Shown one piece after another: positions 10,085-22,735 of a DNA stretch of 64,000 nt (positions within the stretch are counted from its first letter, which is position 1; every line of letters starts with the position of its first letter). Below the pieces are notes generated by a model that was given only the letters and a program-made list of their open reading frames with translations, made no database searches and was not told the DNA's origin. The translations under genes were made by a program, and so were the position numbers. The stretch is taken from the NCBI GenBank assembly GCA_029168955.1, contig JAPDOI010000172.1:1302001-1366000 (forward strand), read 5' to 3'. Origin of the DNA: Aplectana chamaeleonis. Taxonomy: Eukaryota; Nematoda; Chromadorea; Rhabditida; Cosmocercidae.

Positions 10085-10814
10085 GGTCGTACATGCGCCT
10101 GCATACGCCGCGCTCAACGGGATGCCGCAATGTTGCTAGTGGGATTATTGATCCAACTTGGACGGGGTTGGACAGGGAGGACTACGGAAAACCTAGGAGA
10201 AAGTATCGAGGGATAATTTTTTTGTCCTCGTTGTGTGTGTTTTGCTTGCATATTGACAAGGTGGATTCACGGACTATCGTCCAACTTGACTAGGCCTCTC
10301 TGCGACCTTTTGACTCCTTTTTTGTTGAAATAGGCGATGAACAGGTCAACATTTTGCCTAGCAAGGATTTCTGAATGTGTTCGGCAACCATCTTGCAAAT
10401 GCGCTGCCTCTTCGAATCAAAGACTAGCGCTAATGATTGCAGGTCAAAGCGCGACAGTGATCCTCCCGTGTCGGTGTTGGTGGCAACAAATGGATCCAAG
10501 GAGGCCTACGCTGAAAACTGGATTGAACTTCGAAGCCGTTTCTTCTCTCTGAGAACGCTCTAGAATCCGTTCCCTCAACGCTGTTCTGCTTCTGACAAGT
10601 AAACAACCATAAGTCAGTCTGGCCATTCCAAGTAAAATATAATTTTTTAGAACGGATTTCGGAAGTCGAATCCGCGTATGCCCTTCTCAGCTGCCTAGAG
10701 CCAGTCTGAGAAAAATTGATGGGCGTTTTTCCCCCGATTTCCGTAGCCAAGGATTCGTGCAGTAATCCTTCAACACATCTGGAAACGAACCTCATAATCG
10801 TGTTCAATCCCAAA
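10085..10814. other. Intergenic, one unrecognised minus-strand open frame
   Basis: A 127-codon frame on the minus strand (10430-10813) has no motif I recognise. An adjoining minus frame (10290-10499) starts MDPFVATNTDTGG, and the two could be pieces of a decayed protein. No splice signals or domain support a gene, so I leave it uncalled. Confidence 0.3.
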
Positions 10815-11294
10815 TTAGCCCCCCACTTGGGGCGGCATGCATGAACGCTGCGAAGAAGGTCAGCGAGCCGCTCCGCGTCTTCCGTGCCAAGCGTCGAAGC
10901 AAAGGTGACCCAAGAAACATGCCGTCGGCTTGACGTTGGGACGCAAATTCACTACACACAGCGAATCCCACTCCTAACAGCTGTTTTCTGATTTGGTCCT
11001 TATCAAGAACGACTCTATTTCTGTGAAACTTCAGAGTTAAACGAGAAAGTTATTCAAAAAATAAATAGCTATAAAGAAGAAATCAAAAAAGACCGAAGTT
11101 ACGCACGATCAAATTTTAAAACAAAACAGTTTGGCGGGGAGTTCACCGCACGTGGTGAGGTTGCGTTCTCACTCAAAGAGGATGGCATGTTTTTCGGGTC
11201 AACTCTGGCTCGACGCTTCGGATGGAGGACGCGGAGCGGCTCCCTGACCTCCTTTGCAGCGTTCATGCATGCCACCCCTGGACGAACTTTGGGT
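10815..11294. mobile_element. Foldback element with ~130-bp arms
   Basis: The left arm (10827-10930) includes 'ggcatgcatgaacgctgc', 'gagccgctccgcgtc' and 'gaaacatgccgtc'. The right arm (about 11145-11290) is its reverse complement with roughly 80% match by eye. The loop (about 10946-11144) is AT-rich. Confidence 0.75.
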
Positions 11295-13090
11295 ATACGG
11301 CCTTTCTTCGAACTTAGCATAAAGTAATTGGGTTTCGGACTAATACGGAGTGTTGGTTGAGCGTTATTAGGGGGTTCTGAAACACCTCAGCTAATTCTTT
11401 CAGCTTTTACTTAAAACTCCATGATGAGGGTTGTTTGGGTTGCTAATCGCGAATCTGAGCTTAATTTTCCGGTTATCCAAAGGTTTAGGCTCATTTCATT
11501 CGAAGCTTCCCATCGGAGGGAGTTTTTAGGCCAGAACACGATCTTCTACGGTTTCCCGAGTGCGAATGCCCTGAATGGGGCACAAAGTCTTTCGCTGCGG
11601 GTTATTTGGAAAGCTCAACACGAATCTGACGTCCGTTTATCGATTTGTTCTCGACAGATTGCGGTAGATAACGCTTGGTATACGGTACTGGTAGATCACG
11701 CTGGGTATACGGTACTTTGGGTCAATGCCTCAGATTTGATTCAAAATTTCTAGGGAGTGTAATTCAAGTTGCTGAATACGAATTTAGTGTTCATTTGTTG
11801 ATTTTCGAATTATTGAAAAAGGTTTGCCCTTTAATATCATGGCCCCTACCGTAGCTTACTGTAAACCTTAGATATTTGACAAGCAGGCTCAGATTCGTGT
11901 TCAGCATCCTAGATAGCTCCTAGATACAAGTTTTGAGCTAAATCCGAAACAATCTCAACACACCCTGATAATTCATTGACGGGAACTCTTACCTTGCCGT
12001 GATGCTTCAAAAAAGCCCATATCTTTTTTAGAGCGGTTTTAGGCAGCTGTGACGAAAATACCCAAACTCTACGTTCGAAATCTTTCTAGAGAAGTACAAT
12101 TCATCCGGAACGGACCAGAGGCATTTCCCTAGCGAGGGTCAGCACAAATGTTATTTGTTGAGAACTCGAGAACAAAGTTTATTTGTGAACAGTGCGTTCA
12201 AGCGTTATGGGCACAAAGGCATTCACAGAAGCAATATTTCAGGACAACTCATTGTCTAGCAGGAAGTTAACGCAGGTAATTTCGTAGTTCTTCAGTTAAC
12301 TGTTTTCTGAAATTGACAAGAGGAAGTGATCTTGTGTTTTCTCATTCCTTGTATGGACAAAAATAGGTACAAGTTCATGCTTCACCTGCTACCTCAGCGT
12401 TTAATTAGTCTGCATCACTGACGTCAGACTACAGCTGTGAGGCATGCTTGACTTTGCCCGCTATGAACTGCATTTCCATTTGACAACCAGCTAAGCCCAG
12501 CCGACGAGGACCTTCCTACACTTCCGTTGTTTTCGACTGTGCAGCGCTTCTGCCCGAGCAACACAGCACCGGAAACGCTCGCTACTGCATTTGAAAACGC
12601 AATTTCACATGCTATTTCTACTGCATCCAACAGTATTTCTCACTTGCACACTGTTTGGCCATTCACTAAATGACTTAAGGCATGCGATGTTCCAATTAAA
12701 AACAACGGTCCCTTTTGTAGAAATCAAACACCGAAGAAGGTTCTCCAGGGGTTACTCATTTGCAAACGGCTTGAAGGTTCAAACATGAAAGCGGATCCAG
12801 GTTCGGGATATCATGTTGTATCGTTTGACGGAACTCTTTATTTTGTTTTACTCGTAGTATACAGACCCAGACGTTTTTCTTGTTCATCTGTTCCCTACCT
12901 GAAGACAGTACTCATGATGAAGACAATCTCCGTTTTTTTGGTGAAATTAGAGAGATGTGGACTTGCTCGTACAAGAACTAGAGGAGAGACGACCTAACGC
13001 TCTGATTAACGGCCAAATTAAAAAAAGTTAATCTTCCTAAGGATTTCTCAATGTGGACGAGTTGTGGGATCAGCGATTAGGGTTGGACGA
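11295..13090. other. Intergenic
   Basis: Apart from a 27-bp duplication at 11663-11716 I see no feature. Open frames of 60-110 codons here lack motifs and splice context. Confidence 0.4.
11663..11716. repeat. 27-bp tandem duplication
   Basis: 'ggtagataacgcttggtata' + 'cggtact' is followed directly by a copy with three changes. Confidence 0.8.
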
Positions 13091-13175
13091 CTTTTCGCTG
13101 TGCGTGAATCGGCTGTTGGTCTCCGTGAATCAGCCGTTGGTCTCTTTCGCTGTACGTGAATCAGCCGATGGTCTT
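13091..13175. repeat. Short imperfect tandem repeat, gtgaatcagccgttggtct
   Basis: Three copies lie at 13103, 13124 and 13156. The spacing (21 and 32) differs because of an inserted 'ctttcgctgta', which also precedes the first copy in a variant form. Confidence 0.7.
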
Positions 13176-16100
13176 CAGGGTTCGCTTCACTTAATTAATC
13201 TCCTCTGGAATAAAAGTTTGGTCGCTTGTTACCGAGAAAAAGAACTTTTATTAATTGTGTTCTAAGCGTTTTCCTGCAAGTTTTGTCTAAACTTAATCAC
13301 CAAAAGCAGACATTTTTCTAGAAAACATAATACAAATTCACATTGAGAAGCTAAATAAGAAAGTGTGCAAAAGACAAAAATGAGAAGAAGAAAAGGTCTT
13401 AGAAGAAGAAAAAGTCACTTGACAGTCTGGCTTGCGTCCTGAGACAACTCGTCCTGCACTAATTTCACACTTGTAGGTAATCTACCCTGAGCTCAAGAAT
13501 CTTTTTGTCTTCAAGGGTATGAAAGATCGCTCCAGCATTTGAAAGCACTTTCATACACCATGGATTTGCAACCTTTGTCTTATGTCTGAGAAAATTTCCC
13601 GCAAACGAGGACGAGTTGCGCCGCAACCAAAAATTCGTCAATCGCGCTCTGCATTAATTGGTGATTGCGAAGGGACTCCTTAGCGGTCAGCCATCTATTT
13701 TGCCCATGGGTTCACATTCTGGTCAAGAAGTTGGGGGCGAGTATAGCAGGCGTGAAGGGCCAAACAAGTCGAAATTCGCGGCTGTTTTTTTCTATTCGGG
13801 CGCGTTTGCCCCGCTTTCTTTGACGCTGCCCCCCCCCCACAGTATCTGCCAGCGTAGCCTTACACCCTGTGAACCTGAGAACCGAATTTATTGTGAACAC
13901 TGGCTATGAAGGCGGGATCCGGACACATTTTCTTTTCCAAGATTCCCTGCTAAATCGATGGAAAAACCCTAGATATTTACAGAGAACGTGCGATAACCTC
14001 AAGAAAAGAAAAACAGCGAATGTTGAAGTTTTTCATCGCCCCCCCCCCATACAACGCCATACAACGCTCCAGCTCAAGTGTAGACGTATATACAAAGAGA
14101 TTTCACCTGTGTTTTTAGCCAACGTCGAAGTTTTTCTATACGGAGCGTCGTGTAAATCATCTTATGATGACCGGACAGGGTGCAGTGAGTGCCGTGAAGG
14201 CGCCGCAACTGCCCTAGAAACACGACATGCCATGGAGATATTGGCCTAATCATCGCTGTTACCGTACTCCTTTACTTGGAGGCCGTGAATACCGTAATCC
14301 TTGGCTTTGAGGCTATCAATTCGAAAAGTAAGGACTTCTAAGGCACGATGATTCTGGAAGGTGTTCAGTCAGTCTAGCCTGACCTCCCTGACGGGATTCT
14401 TGAAAACCGAAAATTCGGCCAAATCTTGCCTTCGAGCCCGCTTTGACGGCTTGAGCCAGCTTCAGTTTCCGTCTCTGAAGTCTTCAAAAAGCTGTCGCTT
14501 CATACATCTAGGTACTCAAACTTGAGTGACTAGCTAGATGTTTGGCCACATGTTCCGATCAAACGTAGGATAAATAACGCTAGTTGTTGTGGAATTATGT
14601 ACTTCAGTACATAGTTTGTTATGGAAATTGAGCTGATTAACACTGTTAGTGACAAAGAATAGAGTAGCATTCTAGAGATTCTAAAATACACCAGAATGAC
14701 TGATTCATTAGAAAAATTGAAAAGGTCAGAAGTATACACACCTGAGGATATGGTTCAGCTGAAAACAGTAGACCCATACTGCTCGGAACATAACGCCGAC
14801 CCCATTAGAAGCGACGGAAATAAGCCGACTTCACCGAGCTAAACTAAGTCACCAGCCCATAGGTTCCTGCCCCTGCTGTTAGGAACAGAATAAAAAGCGA
14901 AATCTGATGAAGTTGTAATCCTAAGAGCTATAGAACCACCAAATATAAATTTGTGTCATGAAGAGCCTGATTTGTAACCCGCGCGACGTCCATCGCGTCA
15001 CGTTGCATTGCAAGGCGACACGATGGATGCCACCTTGCACCTTGTCGTGTGTCAGACTTGTCTGCTTAGCGATATTTTCCTCCACTGTCGAATAGGTTGC
15101 AGAGTACCACCCTCTCCCCGGTTGAAATCCGAGTATTGAGGGTATGACCGGGGCTTGGAACTATTGTATTTGGGGAGGGGGAACCACTCGAGAAAATGAA
15201 ATGACTCATCCATGAAAATGGAAATTCGGGCCGATATCACATACCTGATGGCGTTATCAGTCATTGTTTTCGAGGAGACTCCATGGAAATACTTCGATTC
15301 TGAAAGCGGTATCATTCACTCTCCAATTAACTCCTGGGTGCCCCCCACCCCCCCCCCCCACATATAGTTTCATACCGATGACCGGTAAGATCTGAAGTGA
15401 GATTCATTTCCGCATTCGCAGATAGCGGTTGCGGCGTGCGGTGGAAGCGAAATCGCGATGAGCTCCCTGCACGATTAATCTTGGTCCAAGCACGATCCCC
15501 TTCGAGCTACGAACATGGGTTGTTTGCAAACTGCGAATGTGAATTCGTTCGTTTGGAAAAGTGCACATATTCAATCGCAACAATTCAGGCGGTTCATATC
15601 ATCGACTACCATTTGATGGTGCTAGTGCTCTTGATTGTTTAGTCAAAGTATCGCTATGATTATAGTTCTGTTGTACCACCTCAGTCGCCGTTGTCCTCGA
15701 GGCTGACCGCATCACGCTAGATTGAATTTCTGTCGCTCATCACCCTTCCGTGGCTTTGAAATGCATTCACTTCTACTCTCTTTTCACCGGTCTTGCTTCA
15801 CAGTGGCCCCCTATAGCTTCCATCTGTCGTTACTATTTCAACCAGATCATTTGAATCGAATGACTTTTATGATATACTTCTTCACTGCCATGAGCAACAG
15901 GTATGCCATCCAGCACAAATGGCAGCGGAGCAACGGCGTTGGATGTCGTAGGAACAGTTGCCGCGCGTACGTAGCAAAGGCGTGTCGTGGAGAGCTGGCA
16001 TTCTGCTGATGTGCCGAAGTCGGTTGCTACCACTGTCGCTCGTCGCTGTGTAGGCAGCGGGTTTGGAGGACTCGAGTTCTGCGACAGCAGGTTTGAAGGA

Positions 16101-18269
16101 TTTCGCGTTCTGCGTCGGGGGGGGGGGGGGAGGGGGGTCGCTGTCTCTGTATTCAGAAGTGTACCATAGCCCTGCTGAGAGTGCGGCCCTTAGCTTGCGT
16201 AATCTTGCCTCCATTCCTCTTCAGTCCAATGGAAAATAAATACACACATGCATCACACGTTGCGGAATTCCTTTTTAGCCGTCGCCCTACTGAGCTCCAA
16301 AAAACCCAAGTCCCTGAGACAAATTTCGCGGTTTTGAAAGTTGAATAATGGTGGGCTTGAGCATTCTTTAAAAGAAGATTCTTCTTCTCTGATCCTGCAG
16401 CAAAAAGCAGCAAAGACAAAGAATGTGAGAGTTGGCTTTGCCGTTTTCGGGGTATTATTATCGTTTTGCTATACACAAATATGATCGACGCTAAACCGAA
16501 CATCGGGTGAGCAGCGCTCGTAGCTTGGGATTTGGAAATAGCATGCCGTATACACTGTAGACACGCGTATACACGAGCAGAAAAAAAAACTTTTTTCACA
16601 CTTTTGAGTGGGTTCATCACTCTAGTAAACGAAAATGGGGAAAGAGATTTTCGAAAATCTAAACTTGTGAAAGGATAAAGGCTGAAACTAGTCCACTGTG
16701 TTGTTTGAATTTATCTCATATCGGTTTTTAACAGATGCGTTTGATCGCAAGGAATTCTTTCATCATATGGTGACTGGCAGCAAATTGTGCCAAATGATGG
16801 ACGGGGGCCAGCCTCTTTTGCCGAAATTTGAGACAAGGCGACCTTCTATATTCCCAAAATAATGCTTTGGTGACCAAACAAGGTCCCTCTCTCTCTCTCT
16901 GAGGCCCCAACCAAATAGTCAAACACGGAAAGCGGTAAGCAGTTCTCACTGCGGATGCCTTCAAGACGTTGAAGGCTATATCACCTCGAAAGCATAGAAG
17001 TCATTCTTAACAACAAGTTGAGAGCTAGAATCATAATAGGACGCAACCGAAAATTTGGCATATCGAAGGGGCTTGCTGCGATACAAGTCTGTGTTTTGGT
17101 GGTAACAGAAGTAACGTCACTCTTCAATTTTACCGAATCCTTTTTTTCACGGGAGTATGGTGTAGATAAAGGCAAAAGTTTTCAAGCAATGAATAGCAAA
17201 AGAAAGTTCAGAACTTTCGATGGCGCTGTTTCCAAAGAAACTACTCTTCATACCATCATTTAGGTTTGTATAGCTTCCATTGCTTTGTGATCGCAGCGCG
17301 GCGTGGGGTAATATAATCATAGAGTAGGCACGGGTCCCACTGACCGTTTTGGTCACCTCTTGACGGTATAAATTGCGTTGGCACGTATCTCATGATATTT
17401 GTGCAAGGAGTTTGACCCATTAACGACCGTATGGCCCACCAAGTGTAATACGCTGGCAGCGGCCTCTGACCGTAGAATTCACCGGTGGGTCATGCTTTTC
17501 AAGAATCGAATTCTTCTCCGCACAGAGAATTATTCAAACCCACATACAAACAATGTATTGACCTATACTAGAACCAACTACAAGCTTCATGGTCCGTCGG
17601 TACCTACTGGTTAAGTTCTATGTATGTAACGTCCAGGGCATTTCTAAATAATTCTCAATTTTGACTATCACCAGCAGCGAGCCATGGTTGTCGTCAAAAC
17701 ATCCTAATCACTAGTTATATTTAACTATGGCCCACCGTCTACCCGTTGTATTATGCTAATGATAACAAAAATCAAGAGCTTCCAGTAAATGTCCTCCAGA
17801 TTTTCTCCAATAACTCTGGCTTTATTGGTAAATGGCGGTAGCCCCTCCCTATATACGAAAACGGAAATTTTGTACAGAAAGGAGATTTGTTCAATAGGTG
17901 GTCTTTTCACGTTTACAGCTGTCTTTTCCAGTTGGTCTAATCCGTGAAAACTATTGCCGTATGTGAGTGTGCTGCACTGATCCTTCGCAATGGGAGGCGT
18001 TTGGAGGAGGAGCTGAGCTCAGCGGTCATCCTCAGTCGTAAACCGGTCGACTGAATAAGCCACACACAGCTCACTCTCGGACTGGTATTCACAATTCGCT
18101 CATCCTCGCTTTTCAATCAGGATTGCCATCAGTGAGAATTGTCACACTCTGTGAACCCCAGCCCTGTCATTTTGCTGTCACTTCAGTGAACAATTTTTGT
18201 CTTAGTACATCGATAATATAAGCTCTTGAGTATATCACTTCTTTTTAAACATAGTTGGTAACTCGTTAA
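13176..18269. other. Long intergenic stretch with homopolymer tracts
   Basis: No gene was recognised in about 5 kb. Visible features are C or G homopolymers at about 13830, 14040, 15341-15360 and 16118-16137, a 'ctctctctctct' tract at about 16890, and a small CG-rich patch at 14980-15050 with partial dyad symmetry ('catcgcgtca', 'gacacgatggatg'). Confidence 0.4.
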
Positions 18270-18585
18270 AGGCAGTGTTCACAATAAATATCGTTTTTCT
18301 GTTTCTCAGTCTATCTTGAAAACGGTCCCATGCTGATTCTAACGATGTATCTGAAATCGTACGCGACCTTCTGGGAACGGAGTTATGGTCCCTCGAAAAT
18401 CGAGCTAGAGAAGCATGGTGGACGAGTTGTCCTAGGCTTGTAAATCCGGTTTTTTGCAGCCAGTGTATGCGAGCTGACCTGAGTAAAGAAAGAAGTCGAG
18501 AATGGAGAGAAGAACGGGGCCAGTAATCGCAAACCACCGCTCATTTCACGATTTCAAGCTTTCATTCGTTCACGTCGGTGGGCGG
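18270..18585. mobile_element. P1 MITE, truncated copy
   Basis: It starts AGGCAGTGTTCACAAT after TTAA (18266-18269). The body is the reverse complement of the right half of 1340-1821 ('cggtcccatgctgattc', 'gaacggagttatggtc', 'gcatggtggacgagttgtc'). It ends near 'gttcacgtcggtgggcg' with no right terminus, so it is 5'- or 3'-truncated. Confidence 0.7.
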
Positions 18586-19375
18586 GCAATGCTCTTTTGG
18601 GGCTTGCCTTGCACTCAAAGTGGCAACTTCGGGCTCTTTTGGGGCTCTTTCTGGCTCGTTTTCATGCGTTCTTCCGACGTTAACGTTACAGAGTGTCCCT
18701 CCACTACCCATTCCTATTAAAATTTCAAACACTTTTTTCATCGTGAACGCTACTTTTATGTTCCATGTCAACACAACAGAGCACAATATCATTTTTATCA
18801 AATCAGTGAACCGTAACTTCATTTACTGGCACAATCAAAAACCGAAAGCTTGAGGGGGGAGGTTGGAGAGGTCTTTCATGGCAAGCAAGCTTTGTCAAAT
18901 TCCCAAAAGACAACCTTCTCCTAAGATGTCATGCTGTTAGCATGCTGTACTCAGGTGAGATTTCCTGATACTAACCAACTATATTTTATTATATGTAATC
19001 GATATCATTTATTCTCATCACCTTCATTTTTTTCACTACTCCTTAGTTTGTATGACGTTTCACATTTATATTTTTGTTCTCTGTTTCTTCTAGCTGTTCT
19101 TTTTCAGAGTTTTCGTGCTCATTTCAGTGCGTAAGGAAAGTTAATGAAATACCTGCATTTCTTGACAGACGAAAATCTTGCAGGGGTCAAAAACTGTTCA
19201 ATTCTCAGGGGGCTGGAGTGCATAGTGTGCGTCAACCCCATAACTACTCTCATGCCTTCTCCGCTTGTTAAAGCGGCGCTCTCATGTATTCGGCAGTGAG
19301 CCAAATGTAGAATTGAAACCAAACGTATGATTGGCTTACCGCTCCACACCGACGGTTGGGTTGTAATGATGTGTT
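18586..19375. other. Intergenic, nothing recognised
   Basis: A tandem-like 'cttttggggct' motif occurs near 18592-18645. No supported gene was found. Confidence 0.4.
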
Positions 19376-19990
19376 GACCCCTCCCTCTGAGGCCCTGGTC
19401 ATAGTTGGTGCTATTTGCATCTGCATCCCCCCCGCACCCCCCAACACCCCCCAACACCACCCCGGTCGATACGTATGTTTAAAATGATGGAGTGAGGTTG
19501 AGAAAATCTTTCGATGCATCCAACTAGATATGACGATGATTACGTGGCCAACAGGATTGCACCTGTTCAGAGAAATAGTGAAGGCGAGTATGGTGAAGTC
19601 ACGGAGGTAGCAGTAAGGTTAGCTTTCTAGTGATACGCAATGTTTTATCTTCGACCCACCCACCCGGTGATTTTCTCATCCACGTATTGCATGGATATCG
19701 ACCGCGTCGGATACATTGAGTGATTTTCTCAACCTCACTCCATCATTTTAAACATACGTATCGACCGGGGTGCGGGGGTGTTGGGGGTGCGGGGGAGCGG
19801 GGGATACACCGAGTGATTTTCTCAGCTTCACCTCACCATGTTGTTCATACGTATCGACCGGGTGGGTGTTGGGGGGTGTTGGGGGGTGCGGGGGGGGGTG
19901 CGGGGGGGATACACCGAGTCATTTTTCCATCCCCTTTCCAATGCATTCTGTGTGTCTCGACCGGGCTGGAGGCGTCGGCTCATCCAACTA
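19376..19990. repeat. Inverted block with G-rich minisatellites
   Basis: The left arm (19376-19520) has a C-rich run 'cccgcaccccccaacacccc', then 'cggtcgatacgtatgtttaa' and 'atgatggagtgaggttgaga'. The right part repeats these inverted: 'ctcaacctcactccatcatt', 'aaacatacgtatcgaccggg', then G-rich 'tgcgggggtgttgggggtgc'. A second diverged right unit follows (19810-19912) and a third (19913-19990). The block ends 'tatgaccggggcctgagga', the mirror of 'ctgaggccctggtcatagtt'. Confidence 0.75.
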
Positions 19991-20374
19991 TGACCGGGGC
20001 CTGAGGAAATGTATTATACAGTCAAAGATCTTATCAATTCTTTCATTCTCAGCAAAACAACAGCTTAACCAGGCTCAACAGTTGAAAAAGTATAGCAACT
20101 GAGTAACACAATCGAGAACGACTTTAAATCAGTAGAGTGTCACATTTGTAAACAGGAGACGTCTCGCTACGTTTAATTAGATTTGTTTGTAGCACCGTGA
20201 CAAACCCTAAGTGGTCGTTTATATGGTTTCCATTTTCATTTTAGTCTGAGACATGGGCCAGGCGGTTGGTTTTGCGAGGTTGGCGGCCTCACTGGAGAAT
20301 GGGGTTTCTATTCGCGCGGGGTGATCTACCGTCGCAGCCCCGTCCATTCATCAGACTAAAATGATTGCGCGCAC

Positions 20375-21118
20375 TCTACTTCCGCCGCCGAGCGGCTCAG
20401 CAAAGTGCATTTCTGTAAGGGGTCGTTTATACTTCCGCCGCTGCGCGGCGAGATGCAATACAGCCATACCGATCAAGCGGGGCCGCCTTGCGGCACCGAG
20501 AGGCGTTTAGAGTTTTTTCTGCTCGGAATCTTCCAACGGTGCCGCACGCGGCCGCCGCCTAGGTGCTGCCGCGCCGCCCGAGGAAAGCAGGCGGCGCGGC
20601 GGCGCGCATGCGATCCGCATTGACATAGTAGGCTTCTTTTGCTCTTATTTCATACACATTCTCAATTTTGTTCTTCTGATTCATCTCTTAAATTCCTTCT
20701 AAGGTCCTGGGCGTTGTTTAGAGTAGGCTGGATTGTGAAAAGTTCATTTTTTTAGCTTTTGAAATCATTTTTCCAAAGAGAAATCGTTTTGGAAGACTCT
20801 ATCCGCCTTCGGGTGAAGTGTTATGGTACGAAAAATTATAGATGTTTCTTTTGAACAAGAAATCACTCATTACAATTGGCCTTGTGTTACGTCAGAGCTA
20901 CTCCAGGCTGTGTTTGACGTCATTCTGCGACGTTGCCGCGTAAATTTGACGCAGCCCAATTATACATCCTGGTGGCGCGGCGCGCCGCCCCAGTTATTTC
21001 CGCGCCGCTCCGCTGCGGTAGTATAAACGACCCCTAATATTTATCACGTGGAGGGCACGATCGATGTTACAGGATTGCACTTCGCCACGCCGCTTGGCGG
21101 CGAAAGTATAAACGACGT
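20375..21118. mobile_element. Outer hairpin MITE (GGGGTCGTTTATA family) split by a relative
   Basis: The left half (to 20418) 'cttccgccgccgagcggctc...catttctg' and the right half (from 21035) 'taatatttatcacgtggagg...gcgaaagtataaacgac' together match the intact copy at 218-345. A second family member (20419-21034) has inserted between them, duplicating TAA. Confidence 0.75.
20419..21034. mobile_element. Inner, longer GGGGTCGTTTATA element nested in a family member
   Basis: It starts GGGGTCGTTTATACTTCCGC and ends 'gtagtataaacgacccc'. TAA lies on both sides (20416-20418 and 21035-21037). At 616 bp it is much longer than the 128-bp hairpins, but its interior shows no transposase motif. It is a PIF/Harbinger-type insertion by target duplication. 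Confidence 0.8.
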
Positions 21119-22640
21119 TCAAGGGGCTCAGCGTTGTTCTGGAGGCACGGCGCGTCGTGAAATCATGCGCGAGCATGATTTCACAACGCGCTGACATTTA
21201 ACAACGAATGCTGGCGCGAAGTGTTCCAGCGATCACGCGAATTCGCGGATGGACGTGGTTTGCGTAAGCACGATGCCGACGAGCAGTGGTCGCCCTATAA
21301 ATACTCGTTTATTTTTAATCCATGAGAAAAATTGTGTTTTTCTCGCGAAGGCACACAAACATGTAAATGTTCAAGAACGATACAAGGGCAAACCACGGAA
21401 AACTACTACTTTGTTCAAACTGTTCAACCGCAAGTAAATCAAAAAACCAAACTCGAAAAAAAGTTATTTTCGAAGAATTTTGACATTTCGGAATTTCGCA
21501 AGCAAATCATGAGATGTATTCATGCATTCATTGAGTTCTAAAAATAGGATAAGCAGGATATTGGGTAAGAACGGAAGGAATTGGATAACAAATTTGGAAA
21601 ATTTTCGGAAATGGCTGCCGTTGGACTCTGACCGGCACGCGCGGCGCGATCAACCGATATGGGTGTTCGCCGTAGGATCGCGTCACGCTGCCATATCCCT
21701 CTGGTTAACCCCTAACATGGAGTTGAACCCTTACTTGGACCAATTCCCTGCTTCTTCAAAGTATTATGTCAACGTCTCAAAAGTGCAGGGTAGCATGAAC
21801 GTTCTGGAATGTCTGTTGTTCATTATAGTGGCACTTTGCTATATGTTAGAAGTTTAAATCGAGTAAGGTAAGCCAACTGAAGAACCTCCGTAATGCTAAC
21901 AATTGTGATTATTACAAAAGGAGGTTATTGTAAATTTGGTTGTTGGGCTGAAAAAATAGTCCCAATTTTTCAAAATAAGTTGTTAAAGCGCATGCTGTGG
22001 CACGGTACATCAATGGTTAAGGGCATTGTTCATGATAAATAATCGTATTCTAGTTTTCCATGTTTCTGAGAAGGTAAGTCCACGAAGTAGAGAGAGGTTA
22101 ATAGGGGAATGTCCTCACAGAGCTCTCAAACAACGGAAAAAAAACTGCTTAAAGTAACCTCTGAGATATTTGATTACGTCTGTTTGTGTGTTTTGAAAAA
22201 ATGCAGACAAAGCTTCAAACCTTACCTTGGAGATGGTTTTGCCCTTCAAAGTTTTTAGGTGAGCGACTGTATTCCGGTTCCTGTTGCGAAAACTCTTCAA
22301 AATCAAGATGAGCCTATGCGCATGAATCTTTTGTAAGAATCGTCCGCGATAAACAATAGTCGCGATAAACATTGATAACAGAGACATTGGTTATGTTCGC
22401 ATAATGGTTCCCCTCTGAAGTTAAGCAGATGGTGAATATGGGGCCGTACTTGTGGATCTTTTGAGAATTGCTGATTTCCACTTGTTACGTTCTCTATGGT
22501 TCAGGCGTGTACAACATTCAGAATGAAGTTCCGACAAATTTTCCATGTATGCCTTGGCGCGGAAGCGTTTTCTCGAATATTTCTTTCAAACGTAGCAACA
22601 AAATCACTTATTGTACAGGCTAAGAAACGGCGAACTTCAC
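21119..22640. other. Intergenic
   Basis: A degenerate P1-like terminus 'ttaagggcattgttcatgat' lies at 22018-22037. No gene or other repeat is supported. Confidence 0.4.
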
Positions 22641-22735
22641 ATGGCTCTTACGCGTGCTGGTGCGGAGCGGAGGTTAGAGACAGTGAGCGATCGTAGGGCA
22701 GACGGAGGCTGAGGCGTCGCGCGCACCGCTCGCCC
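22641..22735. repeat. Dispersed CG-rich repeat (acgcgtgctggtgcggagcgg), copy 1
   Basis: A roughly 90-bp block 'ttacgcgtgctggtgcggag', 'ggttagagacagtgag', 'gcagacggaggc' recurs at 54425-54520 in the same orientation. It occurs as reverse complement at 35221-35300 and 48980-49066. Divergence is substantial and no terminal repeats are visible. Confidence 0.6.
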
